This document shows, piece by piece, positions 29,278 to 37,321 of a stretch of DNA of 38,485 nucleotides. Origin of the DNA: Alphaproteobacteria bacterium. GTDB lineage: Bacteria > Pseudomonadota > Alphaproteobacteria > Elsterales > Elsteraceae. The notes under the pieces are model-generated. The model was not told where the DNA came from, searched no databases, and saw only the letters and a program-made list of their open reading frames with translations. Position 1 is the stretch's first letter. Every line of letters starts with the position of its first letter. The DNA lies in NCBI GenBank assembly GCA_013298565.1, contig JAAFIC010000026.1:1-38485 (forward strand). Direction: 5' to 3'. The position numbers and the translations under genes are program-made.

Positions 29278-29362
29278 TCGCGTATAGTCTTTTTTAAGGC
29301 TTCGTCAGGAAAGAGGATCGGGACGGAATGTCGGCTCGGCCCAGGGGAATGGACTATCAAAG

Positions 29363-29383
29363 CCGCTCTGAAGTTCAGAGCGG
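29363..29383 (+). promoter_or_regulatory. Perfect 10-bp hairpin between mreB and mreC
   Basis: CCGCTCTGAA and TTCAGAGCGG pair completely around a single central base, and a flanking wobble pair can extend the stem. It lies in the 127-base gap after mreB, 21 bases before the mreC ATG. No T-run follows, so it is not a standard terminator. It could protect the mreB 3' end, attenuate read-through, or be a protein-binding palindrome. Confidence 0.55.
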
Positions 29384-29404
29384 TTCTGCTTGGGTGCCTG
29401 TCCG

Positions 29405-30301
29405 ATGAAGCCCCGTGTTGGTTCCGTTTCTCGCCTGGCGGCCCCACTCAGGGCTGCGCTAAACCGTTTCGCATTTGCATCCTTAATTGGGGCCTGCTTC
29501 TTGCTGCTGGTAATTCAGCGCGCGGAAATTCAGGTGCTGGAGCGTTTGCGGGTCGCCACGGTCGATTTCTTTGCGCCTGCCGTCGATCTTCTGAGCAGTC
29601 CTGTTGCCCGTGTGTCCGCAATGGCCGAGGATTTGCGCGCTGTCTTCACACTTCGGGACGAAAATTTGCTGCTGAAGGCCGAAGTAGAGCGCTTGCGCCA
29701 GTGGCGTGATGTTGCCCAACGGCTCGATGTCGAAAACCGCTCCCTCCGCACGTTGGTCAATTACGCTCCGCCGCCAGGGGGGCGGCAAATCACGGGGCGG
29801 GTAGTAGCCGATGCAGGCGGGGCCTATGTTCGTAATCTGCTTCTCGCCGTCGGCTCGTCTCAAGGTGTGGTGCGGGGGTTGGCCGCCGTTTCTGGTGAGG
29901 GCTTTATTGGCCGCGTCACCGATGTTGGCGAGCGCACGACGCGCGTGCTCTTAATCACCGACTTGAACAGTAAAATTCCGGTAGCGGTCGGCACGCGCGG
30001 CGAGCGCGCTGTGCTGGCAGGCGACAATAGCGCCTTGCCCCGTCTGCTCTACCTCACTCAGGAAAACACGATCGCGCCCGGCGATCTGGTGCTGACCTCC
30101 GGTCACGGTGGCTTGTTGCCGCCGGGTTTGCCCATCGGCGTGGTCGAAACCGTGTCGGAGCGGGGGGTAACAGTGCGGCCCCTGGCCGACTGGCAGCGCA
30201 TTGATCATGTGCGCCTGCTTGACTATGGCTTAACTCAATCATCCACCGGGGATTTGCCCGCTTCGGCCCCGCCCCCTCGGATCGTTACGACACCGCGATG
30301 A
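29405..30301 (+). CDS. mreC: Rod-shape-determining protein MreC
   Basis: This is a 298-residue bitopic protein. A positive N-terminus is followed by one membrane helix (FAFASLIGACFLLLVIQ, about 24-42), a coiled coil (about 70-110, ENLLLKAEVERLRQWRDVAQ) and the beta-barrel periplasmic part (GRVVADAGGAYVRNLLLAVG, VLLITDLNSKIPVAV, TIAPGDLVLTSGHGGLLPPG). MreC links MreB and MreD to PBP2 and activates it. The ATG at 29405 is favoured over TTG at 29390. A proline-rich tail (ASAPPPR) ends the protein. Its stop overlaps the mreD start by 4 bases. Confidence 0.95.
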   Translation: MKPRVGSVSRLAAPLRAALNRFAFASLIGACFLLLVIQRAEIQVLERLRVATVDFFAPAVDLLSSPVARVSAMAEDLRAVFTLRDENLLLKAEVERLRQWRDVAQRLDVENRSLRTLVNYAPPPGGRQITGRVVADAGGAYVRNLLLAVGSSQGVVRGLAAVSGEGFIGRVTDVGERTTRVLLITDLNSKIPVAVGTRGERAVLAGDNSALPRLLYLTQENTIAPGDLVLTSGHGGLLPPGLPIGVVETVSERGVTVRPLADWQRIDHVRLLDYGLTQSSTGDLPASAPPPRIVTTPR

Positions 30302-30813
30302 TTTTGCCCAGCCTGGCCCGTGCCTGGAGTGCCTTCGGGAAGGTCACGCCGGTTCTGATGGTCTTTGTCTTTGCGTTACTTTCCGTTGCGCCGCTACGGA
30401 TGCCTGATGGTTTGACCGTCATGCCATTTTTATCTTTGATGGCGGTGTATTATTGGACGATTTATCGGCCTGACCTGATGCCGCCTGCGCTTATTTTTCT
30501 GATTGGGGCCGTGCAGGATATTGTAAGCGGGGCCTATCTGGGGCTAACACCACTGCTTTTGTTGGGGGCCTATTCCTTCGCATTGTCGCAGCGACGCTTG
30601 TTTCTGGGAAAACCGTTTGCGCTGGCTTGGGGTGGGTTCTTTCTAGTGGTGTTAGCAACAACCGTTGTGACGTGGATCATCGTTTCGTTGATCGCCCGCA
30701 CGCCGGTGCCACTGCTGCAACCGGCGTTGCAGTTTGCGACGACGCTGCTGTTGTTTCCGCTGGTGGTGTGGCTGTTCATCCGCACCCATCGGCGCTTACT
30801 ACCGGGGCAATAG
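30298..30813 (+). CDS. mreD: Rod-shape-determining protein MreD
   Basis: This 171-residue integral membrane protein has about five to six helices. PDGLTVMPFLSLMAVYYWTI, then YRPDLMPPALIFLIGAVQDI and VSGAYLGLTPLLLLGAYSFA, match the MreD family, including the conserved YRPDL-type stretch and the GAxxDI element. MreD partners MreC in the Rod complex. It starts within the mreC stop (ATGA overlap) and is followed after 3 bases by mrdA, so translation is tightly coupled through this part of the operon. Length is normal. Confidence 0.94.
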   Translation: MILPSLARAWSAFGKVTPVLMVFVFALLSVAPLRMPDGLTVMPFLSLMAVYYWTIYRPDLMPPALIFLIGAVQDIVSGAYLGLTPLLLLGAYSFALSQRRLFLGKPFALAWGGFFLVVLATTVVTWIIVSLIARTPVPLLQPALQFATTLLLFPLVVWLFIRTHRRLLPGQ

Positions 30814-30816
30814 AGC

Positions 30817-32706
30817 ATGGGACGGCGGCAACGAGATCAAGATCGCGAACGGTTGTTCACTCGGCGGGCGTTGCTGCTGGGCGCGGCGCAGGCGTGCTTG
30901 TTCGGAGGGTTGGGCGCGCGGCTATACTATCTTCAGGTCATCGAGGCCGAGAAATACGCGACGCTGGCCGAGGATAACCGTATGAACATGCGGCTACTGG
31001 TGCCGCCGCGCGGGCGTATTCTGGATCGGTTCGGCGAGGTTTTGGCCACCAGCCGCTTGAACTACCGGGTTGTGCTGGTCCGCGAGCAGGCCCCCAATGT
31101 TGAGGCAACAATTGATGCTATCGCCCGGCTGATTACAGTGGGGGAGGCGGATCGACGCCGGGTTTTGCGCGACGTGCGCCGCAAGCGTGCCTTCGTGCCC
31201 GTTATGGTGCGCGAGGACTTAAGTTGGGAGGAAGTGGCGCGGCTGGAGGTCAATGCCCCAGATTTGCCGGGCGTTTCCATCGACGTTGGTCAAAGCCGGC
31301 TCTATCCGCACACCGAGGCCGTTGGGCATATTCTGGGGTACGTCGGCATTGTGTCCGAGGTTGATCTCAAGAGCGGTACGGGCGACCCGCTGTTGGAACT
31401 ACCCGATTTTCGCATCGGCAAGAATGGCGTGGAAAAGATCCACGATCAGGCCTTGCGCGGGGTTGCCGGGGCCAGCCAGATCGAAGTGAACGCGGTTGGG
31501 CGTGTTATCCGCGAGCTGAACCGCGACGATGGTCGGCCGGGCCGCGACGTGGAACTCACGATTGATATTCACCTGCAAGCGTTTGTGCGGGAGCGCGTTG
31601 GCGAGGAAAGCACGGCGGCGGTGGTGATGGACTGTCGGAATGGCGAAATCTTGTCGCTCGTCTCGGCCCCGGCTTTCGATCCGAATATGTTTTCGGCAGG
31701 ATTGAAGGCAAGCGACTGGGAGGAGTTGCAGGCGCACCCCAAAACGCCCCTCACCAATAAGGCCGTCTCCGGTCAATATGCGCCTGGATCGACCTTTAAG
31801 ATGGTAACGGCGTTGGCGGCGCTGGAAGCGGGCGTTATCACGGCCAACCAGACGATCCACTGTCCGGGCCATTACGAGCTTGGTGAACGGCGTTTCCACT
31901 GCTGGAAATATAAGGGCGGCCACGGGGCCATGAATATGGCCGAAGCCCTCATGCAGTCCTGTGATGTGTTTTTCTACGAAATCGCGCGGCGCATCGGCAT
32001 TGATAAGATTTCCGATATGGCGCAACGGCTGGGCATCGGCAGTCTTTTAGGAATCGAATTACCGGGCGAGCGCTCGGGCCTCGCGCCAACCCGCGCCTGG
32101 TATCAGCGCCGCCGCGCCGCCAGTTGGCCGCAGGGGGAAACGGTGAATGCGGCCATCGGTCAGGGCATGATCCTGGCAACGCCGCTGCAACTGGCAACGA
32201 TGACGGCGCGTCTCGCGTCGGGCCTGGCAATTTCGCCGCACCTGACCCGAACGATTGGCGGGCGTGTGCCACTTGATCGTGCCCACGCAGCCCCGCCCTC
32301 CCTCGGCATTAACCCGCAGCATTTGGCGCTTGTGCAGCGCGGCATGGCGATGGTTACGAATGAGCAACGGGGAACGGGTTATAAGGCGCGTATTACTGAA
32401 CCCGGTTTGGAAATGGCGGGCAAAAGCGGCACCGCTCAGGTGCGGATCATTAGTAAGGCCGAACGCGATACCGGTGTTAAAAAGAACGAAGACCTGCCGT
32501 GGCGGTTTCGCGACCACGCGCTGTTCGTTGGCTTTGCGCCGCTCGTCAACCCGCGCTTCGCCTGTGCCGTCGTGGTGGAGCATGGCGGCGGCGGTAGCAG
32601 CGTTGCCGGGCCGATGGTGCGCGATATTCTGCTGGAAACCCAGAAGCGTGACGCGCTCAAGCGTGTTGCTGGATGCCTCACCTGCGGCGGGGAGCATCGG
32701 GGATGA
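30817..32706 (+). CDS. mrdA: Penicillin-binding protein 2 (MrdA), peptidoglycan transpeptidase
   Basis: This is a 629-residue class B PBP. A cytosolic RRQRDQDRERLFTRRALLLG leads into one membrane helix (about 22-42). The pedestal domain begins LVPPRGRILDRFGEVLATSR. The transpeptidase domain has the nucleophile SxxK in GSTFKMV (Ser325, Lys328), the second motif SCD in MQSCDVFFYEIA, and KSGT in MAGKSGTAQVR. It crosslinks new lateral-wall peptidoglycan with RodA as glycosyltransferase. It starts 3 bases after mreD, and the rodA ATG overlaps its stop by 4 bases. All catalytic motifs are intact. The C-terminus carries two close cysteines (CLTCGG), a modest oddity. Confidence 0.96.
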   Translation: MGRRQRDQDRERLFTRRALLLGAAQACLFGGLGARLYYLQVIEAEKYATLAEDNRMNMRLLVPPRGRILDRFGEVLATSRLNYRVVLVREQAPNVEATIDAIARLITVGEADRRRVLRDVRRKRAFVPVMVREDLSWEEVARLEVNAPDLPGVSIDVGQSRLYPHTEAVGHILGYVGIVSEVDLKSGTGDPLLELPDFRIGKNGVEKIHDQALRGVAGASQIEVNAVGRVIRELNRDDGRPGRDVELTIDIHLQAFVRERVGEESTAAVVMDCRNGEILSLVSAPAFDPNMFSAGLKASDWEELQAHPKTPLTNKAVSGQYAPGSTFKMVTALAALEAGVITANQTIHCPGHYELGERRFHCWKYKGGHGAMNMAEALMQSCDVFFYEIARRIGIDKISDMAQRLGIGSLLGIELPGERSGLAPTRAWYQRRRAASWPQGETVNAAIGQGMILATPLQLATMTARLASGLAISPHLTRTIGGRVPLDRAHAAPPSLGINPQHLALVQRGMAMVTNEQRGTGYKARITEPGLEMAGKSGTAQVRIISKAERDTGVKKNEDLPWRFRDHALFVGFAPLVNPRFACAVVVEHGGGGSSVAGPMVRDILLETQKRDALKRVAGCLTCGGEHRG

Positions 32707-33848
32707 GCTTTGGCCTCAACCGTCACGAGCTTTCGCTCGGCCAAAAACTGTGGCAGGTGAACTGGGGCATTGTGCTGATTTTAACCGCCCTCGCCTGCAT
32801 TGGTTTTGCCATGCTCTATTCGGCGGCGGGCGGTGCGATGGAGCCGTGGGCACAACGGCAGATGCTACGCTTCGCCTTGGGCTTTTGCATCATGATCGTG
32901 GTTGCCGTCATTGATATTCGCTTCTGGATGCGCTGGGCCTATGTGCTTTACGCCGGAACGCTGGTGATGCTGGTGGCGGTGGAGCTACAAGGGCGCGTGG
33001 GCATGGGGGCGCAGCGGTGGCTGGATTTCGGCTTCGTGCAGCTTCAGCCGTCTGAATTGATGAAGATTATGCTGGTGCTTGTGCTGGCCAAGCATTTCCA
33101 CAGTATTCCCTTGGAACGCATGGGTAGAATTTCGGCTTGGGGACCGCCAGCGCTTCTGTTGGCCGTGCCTGTTGCCTTGGTGGCGAAACAGCCCGATCTC
33201 GGCACGTCGCTCATGCTCATCATGGGTTCGGCGGCGGTGGCGTTTGCGGCAGGGATGCGCTGGTGGAAGTTTGCGCTTGCTATCATCGGCGCGGCGGCGG
33301 CGGCTCCGGTGGCATGGAATTTTCTGCGAGATTACCAAAAGGAACGCATTTTAACCTTTATGGATCCCAGCCGCGACCCCTTGGGTGCGGGCTATCACAT
33401 CACTCAATCCAAAATCGCCCTCGGTTCAGGCGGTCTTACTGGCAAAGGCTTTCTGCTGGGTACGCAAAGCCATTTGAATTTTCTGCCCGAAAAACAGACT
33501 GATTTTATCTACACGATGTTCGCCGAAGAGTTTGGCATGGTGGGCGCGATGACATTGTTGGCATTATATGCGCTGCTTATTCTGTACGGCTTTGCCATCG
33601 CCCTGCGCGCTTCTACTCAGTTTGGGCGGCTGGTGGCGGTGGGGATTGTCACGCATCTGTTTCTATCCGTTTTCATTAACTGCGCTATGGTGATGGGGAT
33701 GATTCCGGCGAAGGGCGTGCCGCTACCGATGATCTCCTACGGCGGCTCATCAATGCTGGTAACGATGCTTGGTTTCGGTTTACTCATGATGGTCTGGGTG
33801 CACCGAGACACTCAGTTCAGCCGGGGCGGCCTGCAAGACAGCGATTAA
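32703..33848 (+). CDS. rodA: SEDS peptidoglycan glycosyltransferase RodA
   Basis: This is a 381-residue membrane protein with about ten helices. Family features include AQRWLDFGFVQLQPSELMKI, VAKQPDLGTSLMLIMGSAA, DPSRDPLGAGYHITQSKIAL, GSGGLTGKGFLLGTQSHLNF, LPEKQTDFIYTMFAEEFGMV and PAKGVPLPMISYGGSSML. RodA polymerises glycan strands together with PBP2. The ATG at 32703 overlaps the mrdA stop (ATGA), which supports this start over one 30 bases upstream. It closes the elongasome operon; a clear terminator follows at 33864. Confidence 0.96.
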   Translation: MSFGLNRHELSLGQKLWQVNWGIVLILTALACIGFAMLYSAAGGAMEPWAQRQMLRFALGFCIMIVVAVIDIRFWMRWAYVLYAGTLVMLVAVELQGRVGMGAQRWLDFGFVQLQPSELMKIMLVLVLAKHFHSIPLERMGRISAWGPPALLLAVPVALVAKQPDLGTSLMLIMGSAAVAFAAGMRWWKFALAIIGAAAAAPVAWNFLRDYQKERILTFMDPSRDPLGAGYHITQSKIALGSGGLTGKGFLLGTQSHLNFLPEKQTDFIYTMFAEEFGMVGAMTLLALYALLILYGFAIALRASTQFGRLVAVGIVTHLFLSVFINCAMVMGMIPAKGVPLPMISYGGSSMLVTMLGFGLLMMVWVHRDTQFSRGGLQDSD

Positions 33849-33863
33849 CGTCGTGAGGAACCA

Positions 33864-33883
33864 GCGGGAATCCCGCCTTTTTT
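33864..33883 (+). terminator. Intrinsic terminator after rodA
   Basis: GCGGG and CCCGC pair around AAT (33864-33876), followed by C and six Ts. It lies 16 bases after the rodA stop and ahead of the tRNA gene, so it ends the mreB-rodA operon. Confidence 0.8.
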
Positions 33884-33929
33884 CCCCTTGCCGTGCTCCC
33901 GTTCCGTCGCTATACAAACCAACTCGGAT

Positions 33930-34005
<76 letters not shown>

Positions 34006-34008
34006 TCC

Positions 34009-34044
34009 AAAAACCCCGTTAAGTCAACGACTTAGCGGGGTTTT
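34009..34044 (+). terminator. Intrinsic terminator after tRNA-Lys
   Basis: AAAACCCCGTTAAGTC pairs with GACTTAGCGGGGTTTT around an AAC loop, with one T-G wobble, and is followed by TTTTGCTTTT. The symmetric A and T runs make it usable on both strands. It marks the end of clearly chromosomal sequence before the integrated element. Confidence 0.92.
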
Positions 34045-34261
34045 GCTTTTGGGGTTTGTACACGTCAGAAAAGCCATGTACGGCCTGTGTACGAATCTAG
34101 GGGACAGGTCAGGAGAGGACACGAGCGACAATTTCGCAGAATTCCTGCGGACCCCACTGGACATACTAGGCCATGCATATTAACTTCAACGAATAGCCGA
34201 CTTCTGATTTACGCGCGCCCGGCAACCGGGGCCTTTGGCGAATTCCGGCACCTTTTTTCAA

Positions 34262-34278
34262 CCCGCTGAATAGGCGGG
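34262..34278 (+). promoter_or_regulatory. Small hairpin overlapping the ribosome binding site of the HTH gene
   Basis: CCCGC (34262-34266) can pair with GCGGG (34274-34278) around a 7-base loop. The second arm overlaps the ribosome binding site GGGGAGAGG (34276-34284) of the gene starting at 34291. A run of six Ts lies just upstream (34253-34258). The stem is short, so translational masking is only a possibility. Confidence 0.35.
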
Positions 34279-34290
34279 GAGAGGTGTCAC

Positions 34291-34545
34291 ATGCCAGAAA
34301 TCTCCACATCCACAACAATTTCCGCCGATTCGTTGGGTTTGGTCAGTGTCGATGACGCTGCCTCGCTGCTCAGCATCACGCCCAGAACGCTTCGCCGCTG
34401 GAGGCAACAGCGGGTCGGCCCACGTTGCGTATTTGTTGGGAGACAGGTCCGCTACCGACTCACAGAGCTTCAAGCCTGGACCCAGCGCGCCGAGGGTTAC
34501 ACGCGCGAAAGCCATTCCCGCCCCTCTTCTAAGAAGGGGGCATAA
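34291..34545 (+). CDS. AlpA/excisionase-type helix-turn-helix protein
   Basis: This 84-residue protein contains a MerR-like HTH_17 domain at about 16-68: LVSVDDAASLLSITPRTLRR, WRQQRVGPRCVFVGRQVRYR, LTELQAW. This is the form found in AlpA regulators and excisionases of integrated elements. A strong ribosome binding site, GGGGAGAGG, supports the ATG at 34291. It is the first gene after the tRNA and stands 4 bases before a RepA-like helicase gene on the same strand, so it probably controls the replication or excision functions of the element. The basic serine-rich tail (SRPSSKKGA) is unstructured. Which of the two roles applies cannot be decided from sequence alone. Confidence 0.85.
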   Translation: MPEISTSTTISADSLGLVSVDDAASLLSITPRTLRRWRQQRVGPRCVFVGRQVRYRLTELQAWTQRAEGYTRESHSRPSSKKGA

Positions 34546-34549
34546 CGAG

Positions 34550-35902
34550 ATGTCCGACCACATCTTCGATTGGGATTCGCAGCCCTCTGACAAAATCGCC
34601 GCGATGGTGGCCCATGCCGCAGCCTTTCCCGATCCTGACGTCGATACCGTCGATCCGCGCGAGCAGGAAGCCACTGCCGCTGCTCTTGGACGGCAGCAGA
34701 CGCGGAATCGGTCCAAGACCGGATTGCTTTCGCCTTTCAGCAGGGAAGAGAAACCCAAACGGCTTACAGCATGGGCTGATCCCGAGGAAGGAATCGTGTC
34801 GCAGCAGGACATCCGAGCCGCTTGCGAGGCTGGTTATCGAGGCGATAAATTGCCTGACTACGACTTCATTTTGCCAGGGGGAGTTGCCGGCGATGTCGGT
34901 GTCATCGCCGGGGGCGGGAATCTCGGAAAATCCTGGATGGCGATTCAGATGTCGATTTCCCTTGCTTGCGGCATCGATATCTTTGGCTTGTTTTCCGGCG
35001 TTCCAACCGACGCTGGCTGGACCCTAAAGCGCCGCAAAGTGGCCTATATCAGCCTCGAAGACAATGCAGATACGGCTACCCGCCGACTGCATTCGATCTT
35101 TGCATTCCTTCTCAAAAGCAAGGACAAGCCGCAGTTCTCAAATATCGACATCAAGAAAACGATCACACTGATCGAGGAAAATTTCCACATCGTCGATATG
35201 TCGGGGAAGGGAGAGAAAGCCTACGTTTCCGCCGATGGAATGACGCCAGAAGACCGAGATGAAATCGTTAATCTCATCTCAGATCGATTCGTTGGATTCG
35301 ATCTAATCATTTTCGATACGTTGCGGCGCTCTAACTCGCACGACGAAAACGATAACGTTGGTGCGAACAGGACGTTAAGTCAGTTTGACCAAATCGCAGC
35401 GAATCTTAAATGCATGATTCTGGTTCTTACGCACGTCACCAAAGAGGCCAGCTTCAACGGCGATACTCAAATCGAAGTTGTTCGCGGCAGTGGTGTATGG
35501 TCCTGCAATACTAGATACGGGTGTGTAATGGCCCCGGTCGGCCAACAGAAGGATAAGGGCGGAAAGAGGGTGCGGGTCGATGAATATCTGCGTCGCCATT
35601 TCGTCCGGCTAGCGATTCCGAAGGCAAATAAAATTGCCCCGATCAACGAAATTTGGCTTCATCGGTCTTCGAGCGGTGTGCTGTACCGCACCGACATTGA
35701 TGTCGATGCGGCGATATTGATGTCGATGAGCAACCCAGACTTGACCTTTCTCAACGAGGATTCGATCCGCACAGCCCTGGAGATCGCGGGCAAAGGTAAG
35801 GGACGACCTCAAGCATCGGCCAGCAGCGAGAAACCCTTCGATATGACACCGGGTAGGCCGAGATCGAAGAAGCCTGCTGCGGCATCCAGCAGGAGGGCAT
35901 GA
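34550..35902 (+). CDS. repA: RepA-like hexameric helicase (AAA_25 family) of plasmid type
   Basis: This is a 450-residue RecA-fold ATPase. After an N-terminal acidic extension (about 1-105), the core begins DYDFILPGGVAGDVGVIAGG, with Walker A GGGNLGKSW, then YISLEDNADTATRRLHSIFA, Walker B FDLIIFDTLRRSNSHDENDN, and LVLTHVTKEA. These are features of the RSF1010 RepA family, which unwinds plasmid DNA at the origin. The tail is basic and proline-rich (GRPRSKKPAAASSRRA). The ATG at 34550 lies 4 bases after the HTH stop. Its stop overlaps the next gene's start region. A RepA-RepC pair is the core of IncQ-type replication. The extension at the N-terminus is longer than in RSF1010 RepA. Confidence 0.85.
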   Translation: MSDHIFDWDSQPSDKIAAMVAHAAAFPDPDVDTVDPREQEATAAALGRQQTRNRSKTGLLSPFSREEKPKRLTAWADPEEGIVSQQDIRAACEAGYRGDKLPDYDFILPGGVAGDVGVIAGGGNLGKSWMAIQMSISLACGIDIFGLFSGVPTDAGWTLKRRKVAYISLEDNADTATRRLHSIFAFLLKSKDKPQFSNIDIKKTITLIEENFHIVDMSGKGEKAYVSADGMTPEDRDEIVNLISDRFVGFDLIIFDTLRRSNSHDENDNVGANRTLSQFDQIAANLKCMILVLTHVTKEASFNGDTQIEVVRGSGVWSCNTRYGCVMAPVGQQKDKGGKRVRVDEYLRRHFVRLAIPKANKIAPINEIWLHRSSSGVLYRTDIDVDAAILMSMSNPDLTFLNEDSIRTALEIAGKGKGRPQASASSEKPFDMTPGRPRSKKPAAASSRRA

Positions 35903-35904
35903 CC

Positions 35905-36816
35905 ATGCGCCCCATGCGACAGAACCGCGAGCCGCAGATTGCCAAGCTCGACCGACCTGTTGCCCTCTCACCCCTGTTCCAGATGGGACAGGGGAAGGAG
36001 GTCAGGTATCGCACGGAATTCACTTACGACGGCGATCCCGTCGAGGTAGAGATAACGAGCCGAACTAACCTTGGTGCGACGGAACAAGATGTTCTGCTTG
36101 CCATCGAGTCAGTTGCAAGCCGAAGAGGCTTCCGGTTGGAAGACGGCGGCAAGATAGCAATCGAGGCGACTGCTGCCGAAATTCTTCGAGCCCTGGATGA
36201 CCGGCATGAGGGCGGTAAAGAGTTTGCCCGAATCAGGGAGGCAATCGAGCGACTTGCATCCGTGACGGTTCGGATCGAGAAAAAACAATCATCAGGACGG
36301 TATAAGCCCGTCTCAATAGACAATTTGATATCTCTGACGGGCGATCAAGACGGAAAACTTGTGATACGCATCCATCCGATATTCAGCCACATCATCAAAG
36401 GAGGAAGCGGATATATCCAAATAGATCTTCAAGAAAGGATGCGTCTTGATTCAACAGGTCGAATCTTGCACGCCGTAGTGTGCTCAACGATCAACCGTGG
36501 ATCGACCGGCAGAATGTTGATTGGGAGCCTTTGTGAGCGAACATGGGGTGATCCCCGCCCCCTCGCACGTCGGAAGGAGGCCATGAACCGCTTCTTCGAC
36601 GAGATTGAAAAGATGGGGTGGACGGCGACCGTCGAGAGGCCTGAGGGACGGAAAGCATCGTCAGGAGACCCGGTTCTGTTCGTCCGACCTGCTGCCCCGA
36701 CCGTCCAAAGCCCTCCCCGGCCTGCTGCCCGACGATCCAAGCCGACACCGAATGAGCAGATTAACGCCGTTCCTGTTCCTCCTGACGACATAGAGAACGA
36801 ACCATGTCCATTCTGA
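35905..36816 (+). CDS. repC: RepC-like replication initiator of IncQ type
   Basis: This 303-residue protein has the layout of IncQ RepC, which binds origin iterons. It has VRYRTEFTYDGDPVEVEITS near the start, TNLGATEQDVLLAIESVA, then GKLVIRIHPIFSHIIKGGSG, YIQIDLQERMRLDSTGRILH, RGSTGRMLIGSLCERTWGDP and RKEAMNRFFDEIEKMGWTAT. The spacing and winged-helix pattern correspond to RepC of RSF1010 as I remember it; no alignment was run. The ATG at 35905 is chosen because AGGAGG ends 8 bases before it, while an ATG at 35899 overlaps the repA stop but is too close to that site. The C-terminal 40 residues are proline-rich. Iteron-like repeats follow the gene within 65 bases. Confidence 0.8.
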   Translation: MRPMRQNREPQIAKLDRPVALSPLFQMGQGKEVRYRTEFTYDGDPVEVEITSRTNLGATEQDVLLAIESVASRRGFRLEDGGKIAIEATAAEILRALDDRHEGGKEFARIREAIERLASVTVRIEKKQSSGRYKPVSIDNLISLTGDQDGKLVIRIHPIFSHIIKGGSGYIQIDLQERMRLDSTGRILHAVVCSTINRGSTGRMLIGSLCERTWGDPRPLARRKEAMNRFFDEIEKMGWTATVERPEGRKASSGDPVLFVRPAAPTVQSPPRPAARRSKPTPNEQINAVPVPPDDIENEPCPF

Positions 36817-36877
36817 TGATGTCACGAGTGAACAAAACGTGCATATATAATATAAATTATTGAAATCATTTATATAG

Positions 36878-36914
36878 TACCGGGACTTTTGCATCGTTTA
36901 CCGGGATTTTTGCA
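36878..36914 (+). repeat. Pair of iteron-like direct repeats, 21-bp period
   Basis: TACCGGGACTTTTGCA (36878-36893) recurs as TACCGGGATTTTTGCA (36899-36914), identical at 15 of 16 positions. The starts are 21 bases apart, two helical turns, the usual spacing of initiator-binding iterons. They begin 62 bases after the RepC-like gene. Only two copies are present, fewer than in RSF1010. They could be a minimal initiator site or an operator for rep control. Confidence 0.7.
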
Positions 36915-36979
36915 CAAATCGTCGAAATAGCGACGCAATACCAATGATTTAGCGGCCTATCTAATATCTAAAGATATCA

Positions 36980-37007
36980 GCCCCCCTGGCCTTTGGGCCA
37001 GGGGGGC
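36980..37007. repeat. Perfect GC-rich hairpin in the oriV-like region
   Basis: GCCCCCCTGGCC (36980-36991) pairs exactly with GGCCAGGGGGGC (36996-37007) around TTTG. Neither strand has a T-run after it, which argues against a terminator. In IncQ plasmids, hairpins next to the iterons serve as single-strand initiation sites for primase; the same role is possible here but unproven. Confidence 0.6.
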
Positions 37008-37198
37008 GCGTGGGGGATTTCGTCGAAAAGGAGAGGGTCCATCCAAGAAAACATAGCAAAGAACGGAGATCTCGCCAGGATCGACGATATATCGTATTTT
37101 ACCTAAATCAGTTCCATCGATCCCGTCGATCTTCCCCGGCGATCCAGACCAGGGGGGCAGGAGCCACCCCACTTCGACGACCCCGCCCCAAGGCCCTC

Positions 37199-37269
37199 CA
37201 GGGCCGTGCTGTGATCCCTGAAGCGGGTATCCCTGGCCTCGCATCGACGACCACGCCACGCCCCATTTA
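37199..37269 (+). repeat. Direct repeat, left copy, flanking the higBA-type pair
   Basis: The segment starts CAGGGCCGTGCTGTGATCCC and contains TGAAGC, then GGCCTCGCATCGACGACCAC and GCCACGCCCC, ending TTTAAAC. A similar segment occurs at 37939 after the antitoxin. The two share long blocks with scattered differences and one insertion of about 15 bases in the right copy. They bracket the toxin-antitoxin genes. Confidence 0.7.
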
Positions 37270-37321
37270 AACACTATCTTCCTTTCCCTTTGGTCTCGTA
37301 TCCTGTAAGCTACAATCCAAT

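Larger units (their letters stand above)
36817..37198. other. Probable replication origin region (oriV-like), non-coding
   Basis: This stretch has no convincing gene. From left to right it holds a strongly AT-rich tract (36838-36880), two iteron-like direct repeats (36878-36914), a small ATATCT/AGATAT stem (about 36965-36978), a perfect 12-bp GC-rich hairpin (36980-37007), and then mixed sequence with CCAGGGGGGC reappearing near 37149. AT-rich DNA, iterons and GC hairpins next to an initiator gene are the ingredients of IncQ-type oriV. Frames on the minus strand here show low-complexity translations without family resemblance. The right boundary is set at the start of the direct repeat at 37199. 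Confidence 0.55.

Noticed and set aside
34050-34100. Repeated TGTAC motifs just after the tRNA as integrase arm sites
   Set aside because: The motif is only five bases and also occurs in the tRNA itself; three or four copies are too weak to support an attachment site.
36980-37007. GC hairpin as an intrinsic terminator of repC
   Set aside because: No run of Ts follows on either strand and it lies 164 bases after the gene.
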